DNA from: DASPKW01 sp038244055
GTDB taxonomy: Bacteria > Planctomycetota > Phycisphaerae > Tepidisphaerales > Tepidisphaeraceae
Assembly: GCA_038244055.1 (NCBI GenBank)
Contig: JBBRTW010000499.1
Location: 1 to 5,022, forward strand
Direction: 5' to 3'
DNA length: 5,022 bases
Shown here: in pieces, positions 1 to 5,017 of the stretch
Layout of the letters: the number at the start of each line of letters is the position of its first letter
Position numbering within the stretch: the first letter of the stretch is position 1
Program-made: the position numbers and the translations under genes
The notes under the pieces: model-generated
What the model was told of the DNA's origin: nothing
What the model saw: only the letters and a program-made list of their open reading frames with translations
Databases searched by the model: none

Positions 1-728
1 GCGGCTTTCTCCACCGATCCCACAAGCCATTCCGACAAGACGGCAATGCCCGCCGACGCGATGAACAAAGCGATCACGCTTTTACGGACGGTCCAGTTAT
101 TATCGAGACCTGCCGGATCTTCATCGCTCACGGCCGGCTGGGGGGTAAAGACGTGTTTGTGGGTTCGTAGGGTGAAGAGTAAACCCAGGCCGTAGATCAT
201 CAGCAAGACCACGCTGGTTCCCACGGAGATTCCGTTGACGTGCTGAGCCAGATGGGTATCGCGCTGGGCGAAACTGAAATGGAAAATCGCCGGCAGCAGC
301 ATGGCCGCGACGGCGACGACCAGCAAACCGCCGTTGGCCTCGGCCGCCCCGCGCGAGAAGGTCTGCTTTTCGCGCTTCCACCCGCCCGCGACCATGGATG
401 CCCCGGCCACCAATAGGAGGTTTCCCAGGATCGAACCCGTCAGAGATGCTTTGACGATTTCGTTATATCCCTTGGTGAGCGCGATCACGCCAATGATGAT
501 TTCGGCGGCGTTGCCGAAGGTGGCGTTAAGCAGCCCGCCCAGGGTCGGGCCGGTTTTTTCCGAGAGGTGTTCGGTGGCCTCGCCCATGAGATGAGCGAGC
601 GGAATGACTCCCAGCGCCGCCAGAATGAATGTGGTGGTTGGTGCCCAGTCTTTGCCGTGTCCGAGCCAATAATGAACCAACGCCGCCAGCGGAATGCAGA
701 TATAGCCGACGATGTTGAGATACTTCAT
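1..728 (-). CDS. Ca2+/H+ antiporter (CAX/ChaA family), C-terminus cut by window edge
   Basis: Integral membrane cation/proton exchanger of the CaCA superfamily, expected to export Ca2+ across the inner membrane using the proton gradient. The frame is open from ATG at 728 to the window edge, giving 242 residues; family members are usually about 350-430 aa, so the second half is missing. Seen directly: a first hydrophobic segment at residues 4-22, then a GGLLNATFGNAAEIIIG block at about 64-80, which is the CAX signature (alpha-1 repeat with the essential GNAAE glutamate, E76), followed by a GSILGNLLLVAGA helix, more hydrophobic segments, and a last segment ASAGIAVLSEWLVGSVEKA that opens the second repeat. 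The start is supported by a weak AAGAAAG ribosome site about 7 nt upstream. It lies 43 bp downstream of atpC on the same strand with no clear terminator between, so co-transcription is likely. Family assignment is strong; the ion (Ca2+ rather than Na+ or K+) is inferred from the family. Confidence 0.9.
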   Translation of the reverse strand, partial: MKYLNIVGYICIPLAALVHYWLGHGKDWAPTTTFILAALGVIPLAHLMGEATEHLSEKTGPTLGGLLNATFGNAAEIIIGVIALTKGYNEIVKASLTGSILGNLLLVAGASMVAGGWKREKQTFSRGAAEANGGLLVVAVAAMLLPAIFHFSFAQRDTHLAQHVNGISVGTSVVLLMIYGLGLLFTLRTHKHVFTPQPAVSDEDPAGLDNNWTVRKSVIALFIASAGIAVLSEWLVGSVEKA

Positions 729-771
729 AGGCCGACTTTCTTAACGGATGGGTCGGACGCTTGGCGCTCGA

Positions 772-1167
772 TCAGGCCTTGCCGGCCAGTTCCGAAAGGG
801 CCTTGGCGCGGGCCAGTTGATGGTCGCGATTGGCCCGCGATTTTTCATCGGTGGGGACGCGCGCGGTGGCTTCGGCGAGCTCGGCGCGGGCGGATTCCGC
901 GCTGATCTGCTCGGCGGGAATGGCCTCGGTGCTGAGGATGGTCAGCTTATTGTCCTTCATCTGGGCGACCCCGCCATCGATGAAGTAATTGCGCTTCTGG
1001 CCACCTGGCAGGTCCACGCGCAGCGGGCCGATTCCAAGCTTGACCAACAGGGGGGAGCGGTCGGTCAGGATGCCGACCAGGCCATCGTGCGCGGGCAGAA
1101 TCGCCTGGGTAACGGTCTCATCCAGCACCTGTTGTTCCGGGGTGACCACGACGCATTTGAAGGACAT
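772..1167 (-). CDS. atpC: F1Fo ATP synthase epsilon subunit
   Basis: Epsilon subunit of the F1 part of ATP synthase. It sits on the central stalk with gamma, couples rotation, and can inhibit ATP hydrolysis through its C-terminal helices. The 131-aa product fits the family (E. coli has 139). Residues 1-85 form the N-terminal beta-sandwich, recognisable from VVTPEQQVLDE, then PAHDGLVGILTDRSPLL (compare the usual PGxxGxxGILPxHxPLL), then YFIDGGVAQMKDNKLTIL. Residues 86-131 are an alanine- and charge-rich helical tail, so the inhibitory domain is present. Start ATG is preceded by GAGAG at 1174-1178 with a 6-nt gap. Unusually, no atpD end or other ATP synthase gene lies upstream; the next gene is the divergent greA. 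atpC therefore seems to be transcribed apart from the rest of the complex, together with the antiporter gene behind it. Confidence 0.93.
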   Translation of the reverse strand: MSFKCVVVTPEQQVLDETVTQAILPAHDGLVGILTDRSPLLVKLGIGPLRVDLPGGQKRNYFIDGGVAQMKDNKLTILSTEAIPAEQISAESARAELAEATARVPTDEKSRANRDHQLARAKALSELAGKA

Positions 1168-1256
1168 GGAAAGCTCTCGATCGCGTGAAGATTACGCTCA
1201 AATTCGGACGCGGGTCAGGCCGATAACGTACTGGGCTTAAACCTGCTCAAATCGCT

Positions 1257-1274
1257 GGCCGGCAAATGCCGGCC
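1257..1274. repeat. Perfect palindromic stem GGCCGGC-AAAT-GCCGGCC
   Basis: Two 7-base arms, all G and C, flank a 4-base AAAT loop. On the minus strand it would lie at the very 5' end of the atpC leader if the candidate promoter is right. No T-run follows on either strand, so it is not a typical intrinsic terminator. It could be an mRNA-stabilising 5' hairpin or a protein-binding palindrome; in GC-rich DNA chance is also possible. Confidence 0.4.
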
Positions 1275-1281
1275 GAGTCGA

Positions 1282-1309
1282 AGATTATGGCCCGGTGCGG
1301 CAAAGTCAA
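1282..1309 (-). promoter_or_regulatory. Candidate promoter for atpC-antiporter transcript
   Basis: Reading leftward, TTGACT (complement of 1304-1309, 5 of 6 matches to the -35 consensus) is followed after 16 nt by TAATCT (complement of 1282-1287), which keeps the three most conserved -10 positions. An overlapping CATAAT is a better -10 match but its spacer is only 14 nt. The site would place the transcript start near 1275, about 110 nt upstream of atpC. It is supported only by the motif match and by the need for a promoter here. Confidence 0.3.
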
Positions 1310-1415
1310 GATCGGCCGGGGAATGTGGTGCGGGCGTCCCCGCCTGCGATTTGCCGCCCGACCCTTGCCAGGCGTATTTTTTGGTTTTTGCAGTGGCGAA
1401 AAGCCGGGTGGCGTA

Positions 1416-1424
1416 TGGTATAAT
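1416..1424 (+). promoter_or_regulatory. Extended -10 promoter of greA
   Basis: TGGTATAAT is a perfect TATAAT with the TG extension one base upstream, the form that works with a poor -35. No good -35 hexamer is visible at 16-18 nt upstream. A T-rich stretch at 1376-1389 lies where an UP element would be. Predicted transcript start is near 1431, giving a greA leader of about 127 nt that contains the hairpin at 1446-1471. Confidence 0.7.
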
Positions 1425-1445
1425 GTGCCCCGTGATAGCTCACCG

Positions 1446-1480
1446 GCCACCGCGCCTTCCGGCGCGGTGGCTTACATTTT
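1446..1480 (+). terminator. Strong leader hairpin upstream of greA, possible attenuator
   Basis: An 11-bp uninterrupted stem (1446-1456 with 1461-1471), almost all G-C, closes a TTCC tetraloop and is followed by TTACATTTT. It lies about 15 nt after the predicted greA transcript start and about 85 nt before the greA start codon. The T-tract is imperfect, so partial termination is more likely than complete. The E. coli greA leader is known to produce short terminated RNAs (GraL), and this could be an analogue. Simple mRNA stabilisation is the alternative. Confidence 0.5.
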
Positions 1481-1557
1481 GGGTCGATTGAAGTTCCCCC
1501 GCGCGGCCGCCTGTTTGAATAACCATCCGCCGCGCCGGGGTATCGAGGAGTTGTGCC

Positions 1558-2028
1558 ATGCAGATTGTCAGCGCTGAAGAAAAAGTCGCTCTGGAGCGGA
1601 AGCGCGAAGAGATGTACAAGTCGCAGATCGACGTCCAGGAGCGCATCCGCAAGGCGGCCGCCCTGGGCGATCTTTCGGAAAATGCGGAATACCACTTCGC
1701 CAAGGAAGAGAACCGCGTCATCCAGCGCGAGCTGGCCGAACTGGAATCCAAGCTCAAGAACCTGGCCGTGGTCTCCAACGAACACGTTCCCGAGGACATG
1801 GTTTTTCTTGGCCATACGGTGAAGCTGCTGGATCTGTCCGATGATACGGAGCAGTTGGTCCGCCTGGTGGGCGAAGCCCAGCCCGGCGGCGCCGGCGATG
1901 ATGATGTGCTGCCGGTGTCGGTCTCCAGCCCCATGGGCGAAGCGCTGATCAAGGCGCGAATCGGCGACCTCGTGAAAGTCAAAGCCCCGCGCGGTACGCT
2001 GGAGTTCAAGATCCTGGCGATCGTGTGA
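1558..2028 (+). CDS. greA: Transcription elongation factor GreA
   Basis: GreA enters the secondary channel of RNA polymerase and stimulates cleavage of backtracked transcripts so elongation can resume. The 156-aa product matches the family length (E. coli has 158). Residues 1-75 form the antiparallel coiled coil, with the signature GDLSENAEYH at 37-46 at its tip; D38 and E41 correspond to the acidic pair that chelates the catalytic Mg2+. The C-terminal FKBP-like domain shows SSPMGEALIKARIGDLVKVKAPRG near 121-144, the usual SPxGxALxGxxxGDxVxVxxPxG pattern. The start is fixed by AGGAG at 1546-1550 with a 7-nt gap. An extended -10 promoter and a long leader with a stable hairpin lie upstream. 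A tRNA-Thr gene begins 7 nt after the stop codon, so the two may share a transcript. No key residue is missing. Confidence 0.95.
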   Translation: MQIVSAEEKVALERKREEMYKSQIDVQERIRKAAALGDLSENAEYHFAKEENRVIQRELAELESKLKNLAVVSNEHVPEDMVFLGHTVKLLDLSDDTEQLVRLVGEAQPGGAGDDDVLPVSVSSPMGEALIKARIGDLVKVKAPRGTLEFKILAIV

Positions 2029-2035
2029 ACGTCGC

Positions 2036-2108
2036 GCCACCTTAGCTCAATTGGCAGAGCACCGCTTTTGTAAAGCGGCGGTTGTCGGTTCAAGTCCGAC
2101 AGGTGGCT
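2036..2108 (+). tRNA. tRNA-Thr (anticodon UGU)
   Basis: A full 73-nt cloverleaf. Acceptor arms GCCACCT (2036-2042) and AGGTGGC (2101-2107) pair perfectly with discriminator T at 2108. The D stem is GCTC/GAGC (2045-2048 with 2057-2060). The anticodon stem CCGCT/AGCGG encloses loop TTTGTAA, so the anticodon TGT is at 2069-2071 and reads ACA threonine codons. The T stem GTCGG/CCGAC flanks TTCAAGT. CCA is not encoded. The gene follows greA at 7 nt, and an integrase gene reading away begins 144 nt downstream, so its 3' half is the probable attachment site of an integrated element. Confidence 0.96.
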
Positions 2109-2130
2109 TTCTAAAGTCCTTATAAGACAA
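2084..2130 (+). other. Probable attachment site (element end) at the tRNA-Thr 3' end
   Basis: The tRNA T-arm and acceptor end, followed by a short run containing the 8-bp palindrome CTTATAAG (2119-2126) inside a GTC...GAC inverted pair (2116-2118 with 2126-2128). Tyrosine integrases commonly recombine in the 3' part of tRNA genes, and the integrase just downstream reads away from the tRNA as expected for one element end. The second copy of the site is not in the window, so the exact core cannot be set. Confidence 0.5.
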
Positions 2131-2201
2131 GGGGTTACAAAAGATAGGGAAATGACCCCTTTGCGGTCGCTAACTTGCGACCCCTATTCTGACCCCTATT
2201 C
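2129..2201 (+). repeat. Cluster of ACCCCT-type repeats upstream of the integrase
   Basis: GACCCCTATTC occurs twice in tandem with a 12-bp period (2179-2189 and 2191-2201). GACCCCT occurs a third time at 2154-2160, and inverted relatives are AAGGGGT (2129-2135) and ATAGGG (2144-2149). AAGGGGT and ACCCCTT (2155-2161) also form a 7-bp inverted pair. Iterated short sites between an attachment site and its integrase gene are typical of arm-type integrase or excisionase binding sites. The last copy covers the expected -35 of the integrase promoter, which would allow autoregulation. The role is inferred from position. Confidence 0.55.
2165..2182. repeat. Inverted repeat GGTCGC-N6-GCGACC
   Basis: A perfect 6-bp dyad around TAACTT, overlapping the first tandem GACCCCTATTC copy. 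It could bind a dimeric regulator such as an excisionase or repressor, or be an integrase site. There is no T-run, so a terminator is unlikely. Confidence 0.4.
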
Positions 2202-2216
2202 CGAGACAAAACGACG

Positions 2217-2222
2217 TATAAT
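2217..2222 (+). promoter_or_regulatory. -10 box of the integrase promoter
   Basis: A perfect TATAAT 31 bp before the integrase start codon, with a predicted transcript start near 2229 and a leader of about 24 nt. No TTGACA-like -35 is seen; the place is taken by the second tandem GACCCCTATTC repeat, suggesting control by a protein bound there. A GGGAG ribosome site lies at 2241-2245. Confidence 0.5.
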
Positions 2223-2252
2223 GCTACCGGTTTATGCACCGGGAGCGCCATT

Positions 2253-3728
2253 ATGGGCAGACGAAATCTGCGAGGTCTGGAGCTGAGCTTTAAGCCGCTC
2301 AAAGGAGGCAGGGGGCGGGGGCGGTGGTACAAAAAAATCAAAGGAAGGATGCATTACTTTGGAAAAGGGGATGGCGTCACAGACAAGGTCGGCTACCGCG
2401 AGGCCCTTGCGGCATTTCGCCAATGGGAGGCGCAGGAGCAGGCCCGCAGTCAGAGCGGTGTCCGCACGGCAACGGCCAGATCCCTCCAATACGGCATGTC
2501 CGCTCTGGATGGCTGGCCAGATAATGTGGATCTGGAAGCGGCCCGAAAGCAGATTGCCAACCTGAAGGCGTTGGGGGGCGATGCCGACACGTTCGCCAGG
2601 GCCGCGGACGGCGAGGAACATCGGCGGCTTCTGCGGACACTCTCAGAGTTGTCCCTTGACCACCTGCGAAAACTGGCCGAGGTTCCCCGGCCCCGCGATG
2701 CGGCGAAGACAGCGGCACCGATCATCGATCAGTTTCTGGAAGCCCAGCGGCAGCGCATGGAGCGGCGGCGTAAGTTGGATGGGCTTCGCGCCAAGGGCCA
2801 GGCTGTACAAGAAGGGCGGCGGGAGAATATGTCCCCCGGCCGCTTCTCACGGCTTGCGACTGCCGTGGCGTCATTCCGAAAGTGCGTTGAGAAGGAACCC
2901 TGGGATGGAACCGAAGCTTGTGCCGCCCGGCTCGTGCGGTCCTTTCGGGAATGGTCGAACGAACAACTGATGGCTCAGAAGATCACGCCCGCCAGCTTCA
3001 ACCAGAACGTGCAATGCGTCCGGCAGTTTGTGGGCTGGGCCGAGGCGAACTACATCCTGGACCGCATCCCGCGTGACCGAAAGCTTTTCGGAAAATATCA
3101 GCTCAAAGGCACCGCCAAGGCCATCCCAATCAAAGAGCTTCGTAAACTTTGGCAGCACGCTGACGATCGGGGCAAGGCGTTCTTGCTGCTCGGCCTGAAC
3201 TGCGCGTACTACGCGGTGGATATTTCGGATCTCAAGGCCGAGCAGGTCGCGGGCGGCTATCTCCAGCATCATCGCGGCAAGACGGACGTCGCGGTGAGGT
3301 ATCTTCTTTGGGCCGAGACTCGCAAATATCTCAAGAAGGTCTTGCCCGACTCTGGATTGGCGTTTCCGGGTGCCAATGGCCGTCCGCTGGTTTATTACAC
3401 CGATGGGGAGGATGGCGTACCTATTCGCGTCGACAACGTGAACAACTGGTGGCACAGGCTCACGAAGGCGGCAGGCGTGGCAAAGGGCAAGGCGGGCTAC
3501 AGCTTCAGCAATCTTCGCGACACCTGCGCGAGCGAAGTAGATAAAATTGACCGGCAGTTCACCGATCTGTTTTCCGCGCACGTCGACAAGAGGATGGCGC
3601 GGTTTTATGTCGATGGCGAGCATTTCGACACGACGGGGCTGGACAAGGTCCTTCGCGAACTGGAAAAGCGGCTGGCTATCTGGCTTCCCGAACCGGCACA
3701 GCGCCAAAAATCCAAGCAGGGGAAATGA
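2253..3728 (+). CDS. Divergent tyrosine-recombinase-family integrase
   Basis: A 491-aa phage-type integrase, expected to insert and excise the element at the tRNA-Thr site. GGGAG at 2241-2245, 7 nt before ATG, supports the start. Residues 20-38 (GRWYKKIKGRMHYFGK) look like the N-terminal arm-binding sheet. Residues 50-190 are a long charged helical stretch, about 195-285 the core-binding domain, and 290-470 the catalytic domain. Visible catalytic residues are K343 (HHRGKT, beta-hairpin lysine), R422 (SFSNLRDT, box II, with S419 where HxxR integrases have histidine), H443 (SAHVDKRM) and the likely nucleophile Y452 (ARFYV). Box I, AFLLLGLNCAYYAVDISDL (309-327), lacks the usual arginine after the glycine. 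From memory, integrases of Planctomycetota share this pattern, so it may be a lineage variant and not a dead enzyme. The gene converges on a reverse transcriptase gene. The recombinase call is strong; activity is unproven. Confidence 0.87.
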   Translation: MGRRNLRGLELSFKPLKGGRGRGRWYKKIKGRMHYFGKGDGVTDKVGYREALAAFRQWEAQEQARSQSGVRTATARSLQYGMSALDGWPDNVDLEAARKQIANLKALGGDADTFARAADGEEHRRLLRTLSELSLDHLRKLAEVPRPRDAAKTAAPIIDQFLEAQRQRMERRRKLDGLRAKGQAVQEGRRENMSPGRFSRLATAVASFRKCVEKEPWDGTEACAARLVRSFREWSNEQLMAQKITPASFNQNVQCVRQFVGWAEANYILDRIPRDRKLFGKYQLKGTAKAIPIKELRKLWQHADDRGKAFLLLGLNCAYYAVDISDLKAEQVAGGYLQHHRGKTDVAVRYLLWAETRKYLKKVLPDSGLAFPGANGRPLVYYTDGEDGVPIRVDNVNNWWHRLTKAAGVAKGKAGYSFSNLRDTCASEVDKIDRQFTDLFSAHVDKRMARFYVDGEHFDTTGLDKVLRELEKRLAIWLPEPAQRQKSKQGK

Positions 3729-3749
3729 TCTGGATCGTTGTGGCAATGC

Positions 3750-3872
3750 CTATCGTTCTTCTTGGGCGACCGCGTCAGCAAGGCGCTGCATCACCTCGTC
3801 CGCCTGCCGCATCAGTTCTCGCAAGGAACGGTTTTCGAGATCCGTCGCCACCGCCGCCACGCCTTCCGCCAC
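3750..3872 (-). CDS. Possible small helical protein overlapping the 3' end of the reverse transcriptase gene
   Basis: In a second frame on the same strand as the reverse transcriptase, an open stretch runs from about 3887 to a TAG at 3750-3752. A GTG at 3870-3872 would give 40 residues; an ATG at 3810-3812, overlapping the reverse transcriptase stop as TGATG, would give 20. The peptide is acidic and alanine-rich, with L17, L20, A24, V27, L31 and A34 spaced 3-4-3-4-3, as in an amphipathic helix or short coiled coil. I do not recognise a family. It ends 21 bp before the convergent integrase stop. It could be a translationally coupled small partner, a frame-shifted remnant of a longer C-terminus, or a chance open frame in GC-rich DNA. 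Confidence 0.3.
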   Translation of the reverse strand: MAEGVAAVATDLENRSLRELMRQADEVMQRLADAVAQEER

Positions 3873-5017
3873 TCCTGCTTCAGGAATTCAGCATGGCCGC
3901 GCAGCGAGACTCCCGCTCGGGCGCTCAGCTTAAACAAACGAGCGAAGCAGTCGTCGCGGCGCTCCGAGGCGTAGGCAGGCCCCATTTGCCGCAGCCAGGC
4001 AAGGACATTCTGCTTCACCTTCTCGCCAGGGATTGTGGGATTTGAGAGATTCATTTCGAGCCTCGCCCACGACCGCTCTGGGATATGGAACGTGAGGCAT
4101 CTGGCGTCGCAGCCGATGCTGAATCCAAGCCAGTCAGCCCTTCCCCCGGCCGCAAGGTCGATGATGGCTGCCGACGGGGCGGCAGGCTTCAACGCCATCC
4201 CAGCGGGGATCAACGTATCGTGCAGTCGGGTGCGTGCGGCTTGGGCTTCAATGGCGCTGCGGCATGGGATGAGAATGTCGTCCGCGTATCGCAGCAGCGG
4301 TGGCATCGCATTGGCAGCATCCCAGCGCCGGTCGAGAACATGATGCAGATAAAGGTTGAGGAGAAACGGGCTCAGTGGCCCGCCCTGAATCACGCCGCGC
4401 GCCTTACGACCGGCCATCGCCGCACGAACCAGCGCCGTGAGCTTGTCGTTGACCGTATAGCGGCGAAACACTTGAAGGGATCGGGTGAAAGGCAGGGAGC
4501 CGAAGGCATCCCGCACATCCTCAGTCAGCCAGACTGTGCATCCCTCAGCCGCCAAACGGCATGCCATCGCCAAGGCGTCGAATCGGCTGCGGCCGGTGCG
4601 GAACCCGTAGGAGTGCTCGACAAAGAGCGGCTCAATCAGGGGCTGAACGACCTGGACGATTCCCCGCTGCACAATCCGGTCGCAGAGGTCAGGGATGTGA
4701 ATTACCCGCGTGCCGCCCTTGGGCTTGGGGATGGTCACCTCTCGCGTCTCGCCATGGGCGTAGGTGCCATCACGCATGGCTTGGCCGAGGGATCGCAGGT
4801 ACTCGAACTTCTGGCCGGGCGTCTCGATTTCCCCGCAGACCATCCCATCAGGACCAGGTGTGTCACCGCTTCGATGACAAACATGATCCCACGCGAGAGC
4901 TATAACCCAAAGCTGTGGATGATGCCCCAACAATAAAAGCGGCGTACCCTGGGTGCGGTGTTCAAAGCCCACCCGTTTGGCCGACAAGGCCAGGAAGGAT
5001 ACGCCACATGTCATCAT
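3812..5017 (-). CDS. Group II intron-like reverse transcriptase, probably free-standing
   Basis: RNA-directed DNA polymerase of the RVT_1 family, 401 aa from the ATG at 5017. Motifs in order: AWDHVCHRSGDTPGPDG (42-58, RT0/1), IPKPKGGTRVIHIPDLCDRIVQ (96-117), SYGFRTGRS (136-144), LTEDVRDAF (164-172, catalytic D167), IQGGPLSPFLLNLYL (210-224), RYADDILI (243-250, catalytic D246 and D247), GMALKP (272-277) and WLGFSIG (295-301). QGGPLSP and YADD place it with group II intron and group II-like enzymes, not with diversity-generating elements, which carry an SQ motif. About 100 residues follow, ending in a basic tail rich in W and R (WRKAWRRWRR); no HNH nuclease is visible and no intron domain V-like hairpin was recognised in the 83 bp downstream. 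The frame stays open to the window edge, so the true start may lie upstream; residues 1-40 show no homology I recognise. The role is unknown; defence or element mobility are possible. Confidence 0.87.
   Translation of the reverse strand: MMTCGVSFLALSAKRVGFEHRTQGTPLLLLGHHPQLWVIALAWDHVCHRSGDTPGPDGMVCGEIETPGQKFEYLRSLGQAMRDGTYAHGETREVTIPKPKGGTRVIHIPDLCDRIVQRGIVQVVQPLIEPLFVEHSYGFRTGRSRFDALAMACRLAAEGCTVWLTEDVRDAFGSLPFTRSLQVFRRYTVNDKLTALVRAAMAGRKARGVIQGGPLSPFLLNLYLHHVLDRRWDAANAMPPLLRYADDILIPCRSAIEAQAARTRLHDTLIPAGMALKPAAPSAAIIDLAAGGRADWLGFSIGCDARCLTFHIPERSWARLEMNLSNPTIPGEKVKQNVLAWLRQMGPAYASERRDDCFARLFKLSARAGVSLRGHAEFLKQEWRKAWRRWRRISKTVPCEN
4941..5005 (-). other. Possible three-way-junction RNA fold at the 5' end of the reverse transcriptase frame
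   Basis: Read on the minus strand, GGCGTATCC (5005-4997) can pair with GGGTACGCC (4949-4941) through 9 bp with one G-U. Inside are TGGCC/GGCCA (4992-4988 with 4982-4978, loop TTGTC) and GGGTG/CACCC (4974-4970 with 4955-4951). GCTTTTATTGTT follows. It overlaps codons 5-26 of the longest reverse transcriptase frame, a part with no recognised protein motif. It may be a leader RNA, an RNA partner of the enzyme, or a chance fold in GC-rich DNA. Confidence 0.25.

Larger units (their letters stand above)
1168..1557. other. Divergent intergenic region between atpC and greA
   Basis: About 390 bp with no convincing gene. Short frames on both strands across it have no recognisable protein character, and I see no remnant of AtpD. 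It holds a weak candidate promoter for atpC, a 7-bp perfect palindrome at 1257-1274, a T-rich tract at 1376-1389, an extended -10 promoter for greA at 1416-1424, and a strong hairpin at 1446-1471. The last 60 bp before greA are very GC-rich. Confidence 0.7.

Noticed and set aside
729..771. Terminator between atpC and the antiporter gene
   Set aside because: Only a 5-bp CCGAC/GTCGG pairing with a long loop and no T-run after it; too weak.
1257..1274. Palindrome as an intrinsic terminator
   Set aside because: No T-run follows on either strand, and no gene ends next to it.
1247..1450. Small minus-strand frame (67 codons) upstream of atpC
   Set aside because: Checked as a possible AtpD end; the translation has no AtpD character and overlaps promoter and hairpin elements.
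1306..2040. Minus-strand open frames of 217-244 codons opposite greA
   Set aside because: greA is certain on the plus strand, and these frames give histidine- or serine-rich low-information translations typical of GC-rich antisense frames.
2871..3746. Long minus-strand open frame (291 codons) opposite the integrase gene
   Set aside because: Antisense shadow of the integrase catalytic domain; no recognisable motif in its translation.
3729..3811. Possible group II intron domain V/VI downstream of the reverse transcriptase
   Set aside because: I looked for the short conserved domain V hairpin with an AGC-type start and GNRA loop and saw none. The region instead holds an open coding-like frame.
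3738..4045. Plus-strand frames after the integrase stop
   Set aside because: They lie opposite the reverse transcriptase C-terminus and the small minus-strand frame, and show no domain or ribosome site.
4260..4390. Possible diversity-generating retroelement
   Set aside because: The reverse transcriptase has QGGPLSP where diversity-generating enzymes have an SQ motif, and no template/variable repeat pair was noticed in the window.
4085..4936. Long plus-strand open frame (283 codons) opposite the reverse transcriptase gene
   Set aside because: It is the antisense shadow of a frame with clear reverse transcriptase motifs in GC-rich DNA. Its own translation shows no recognisable domain.
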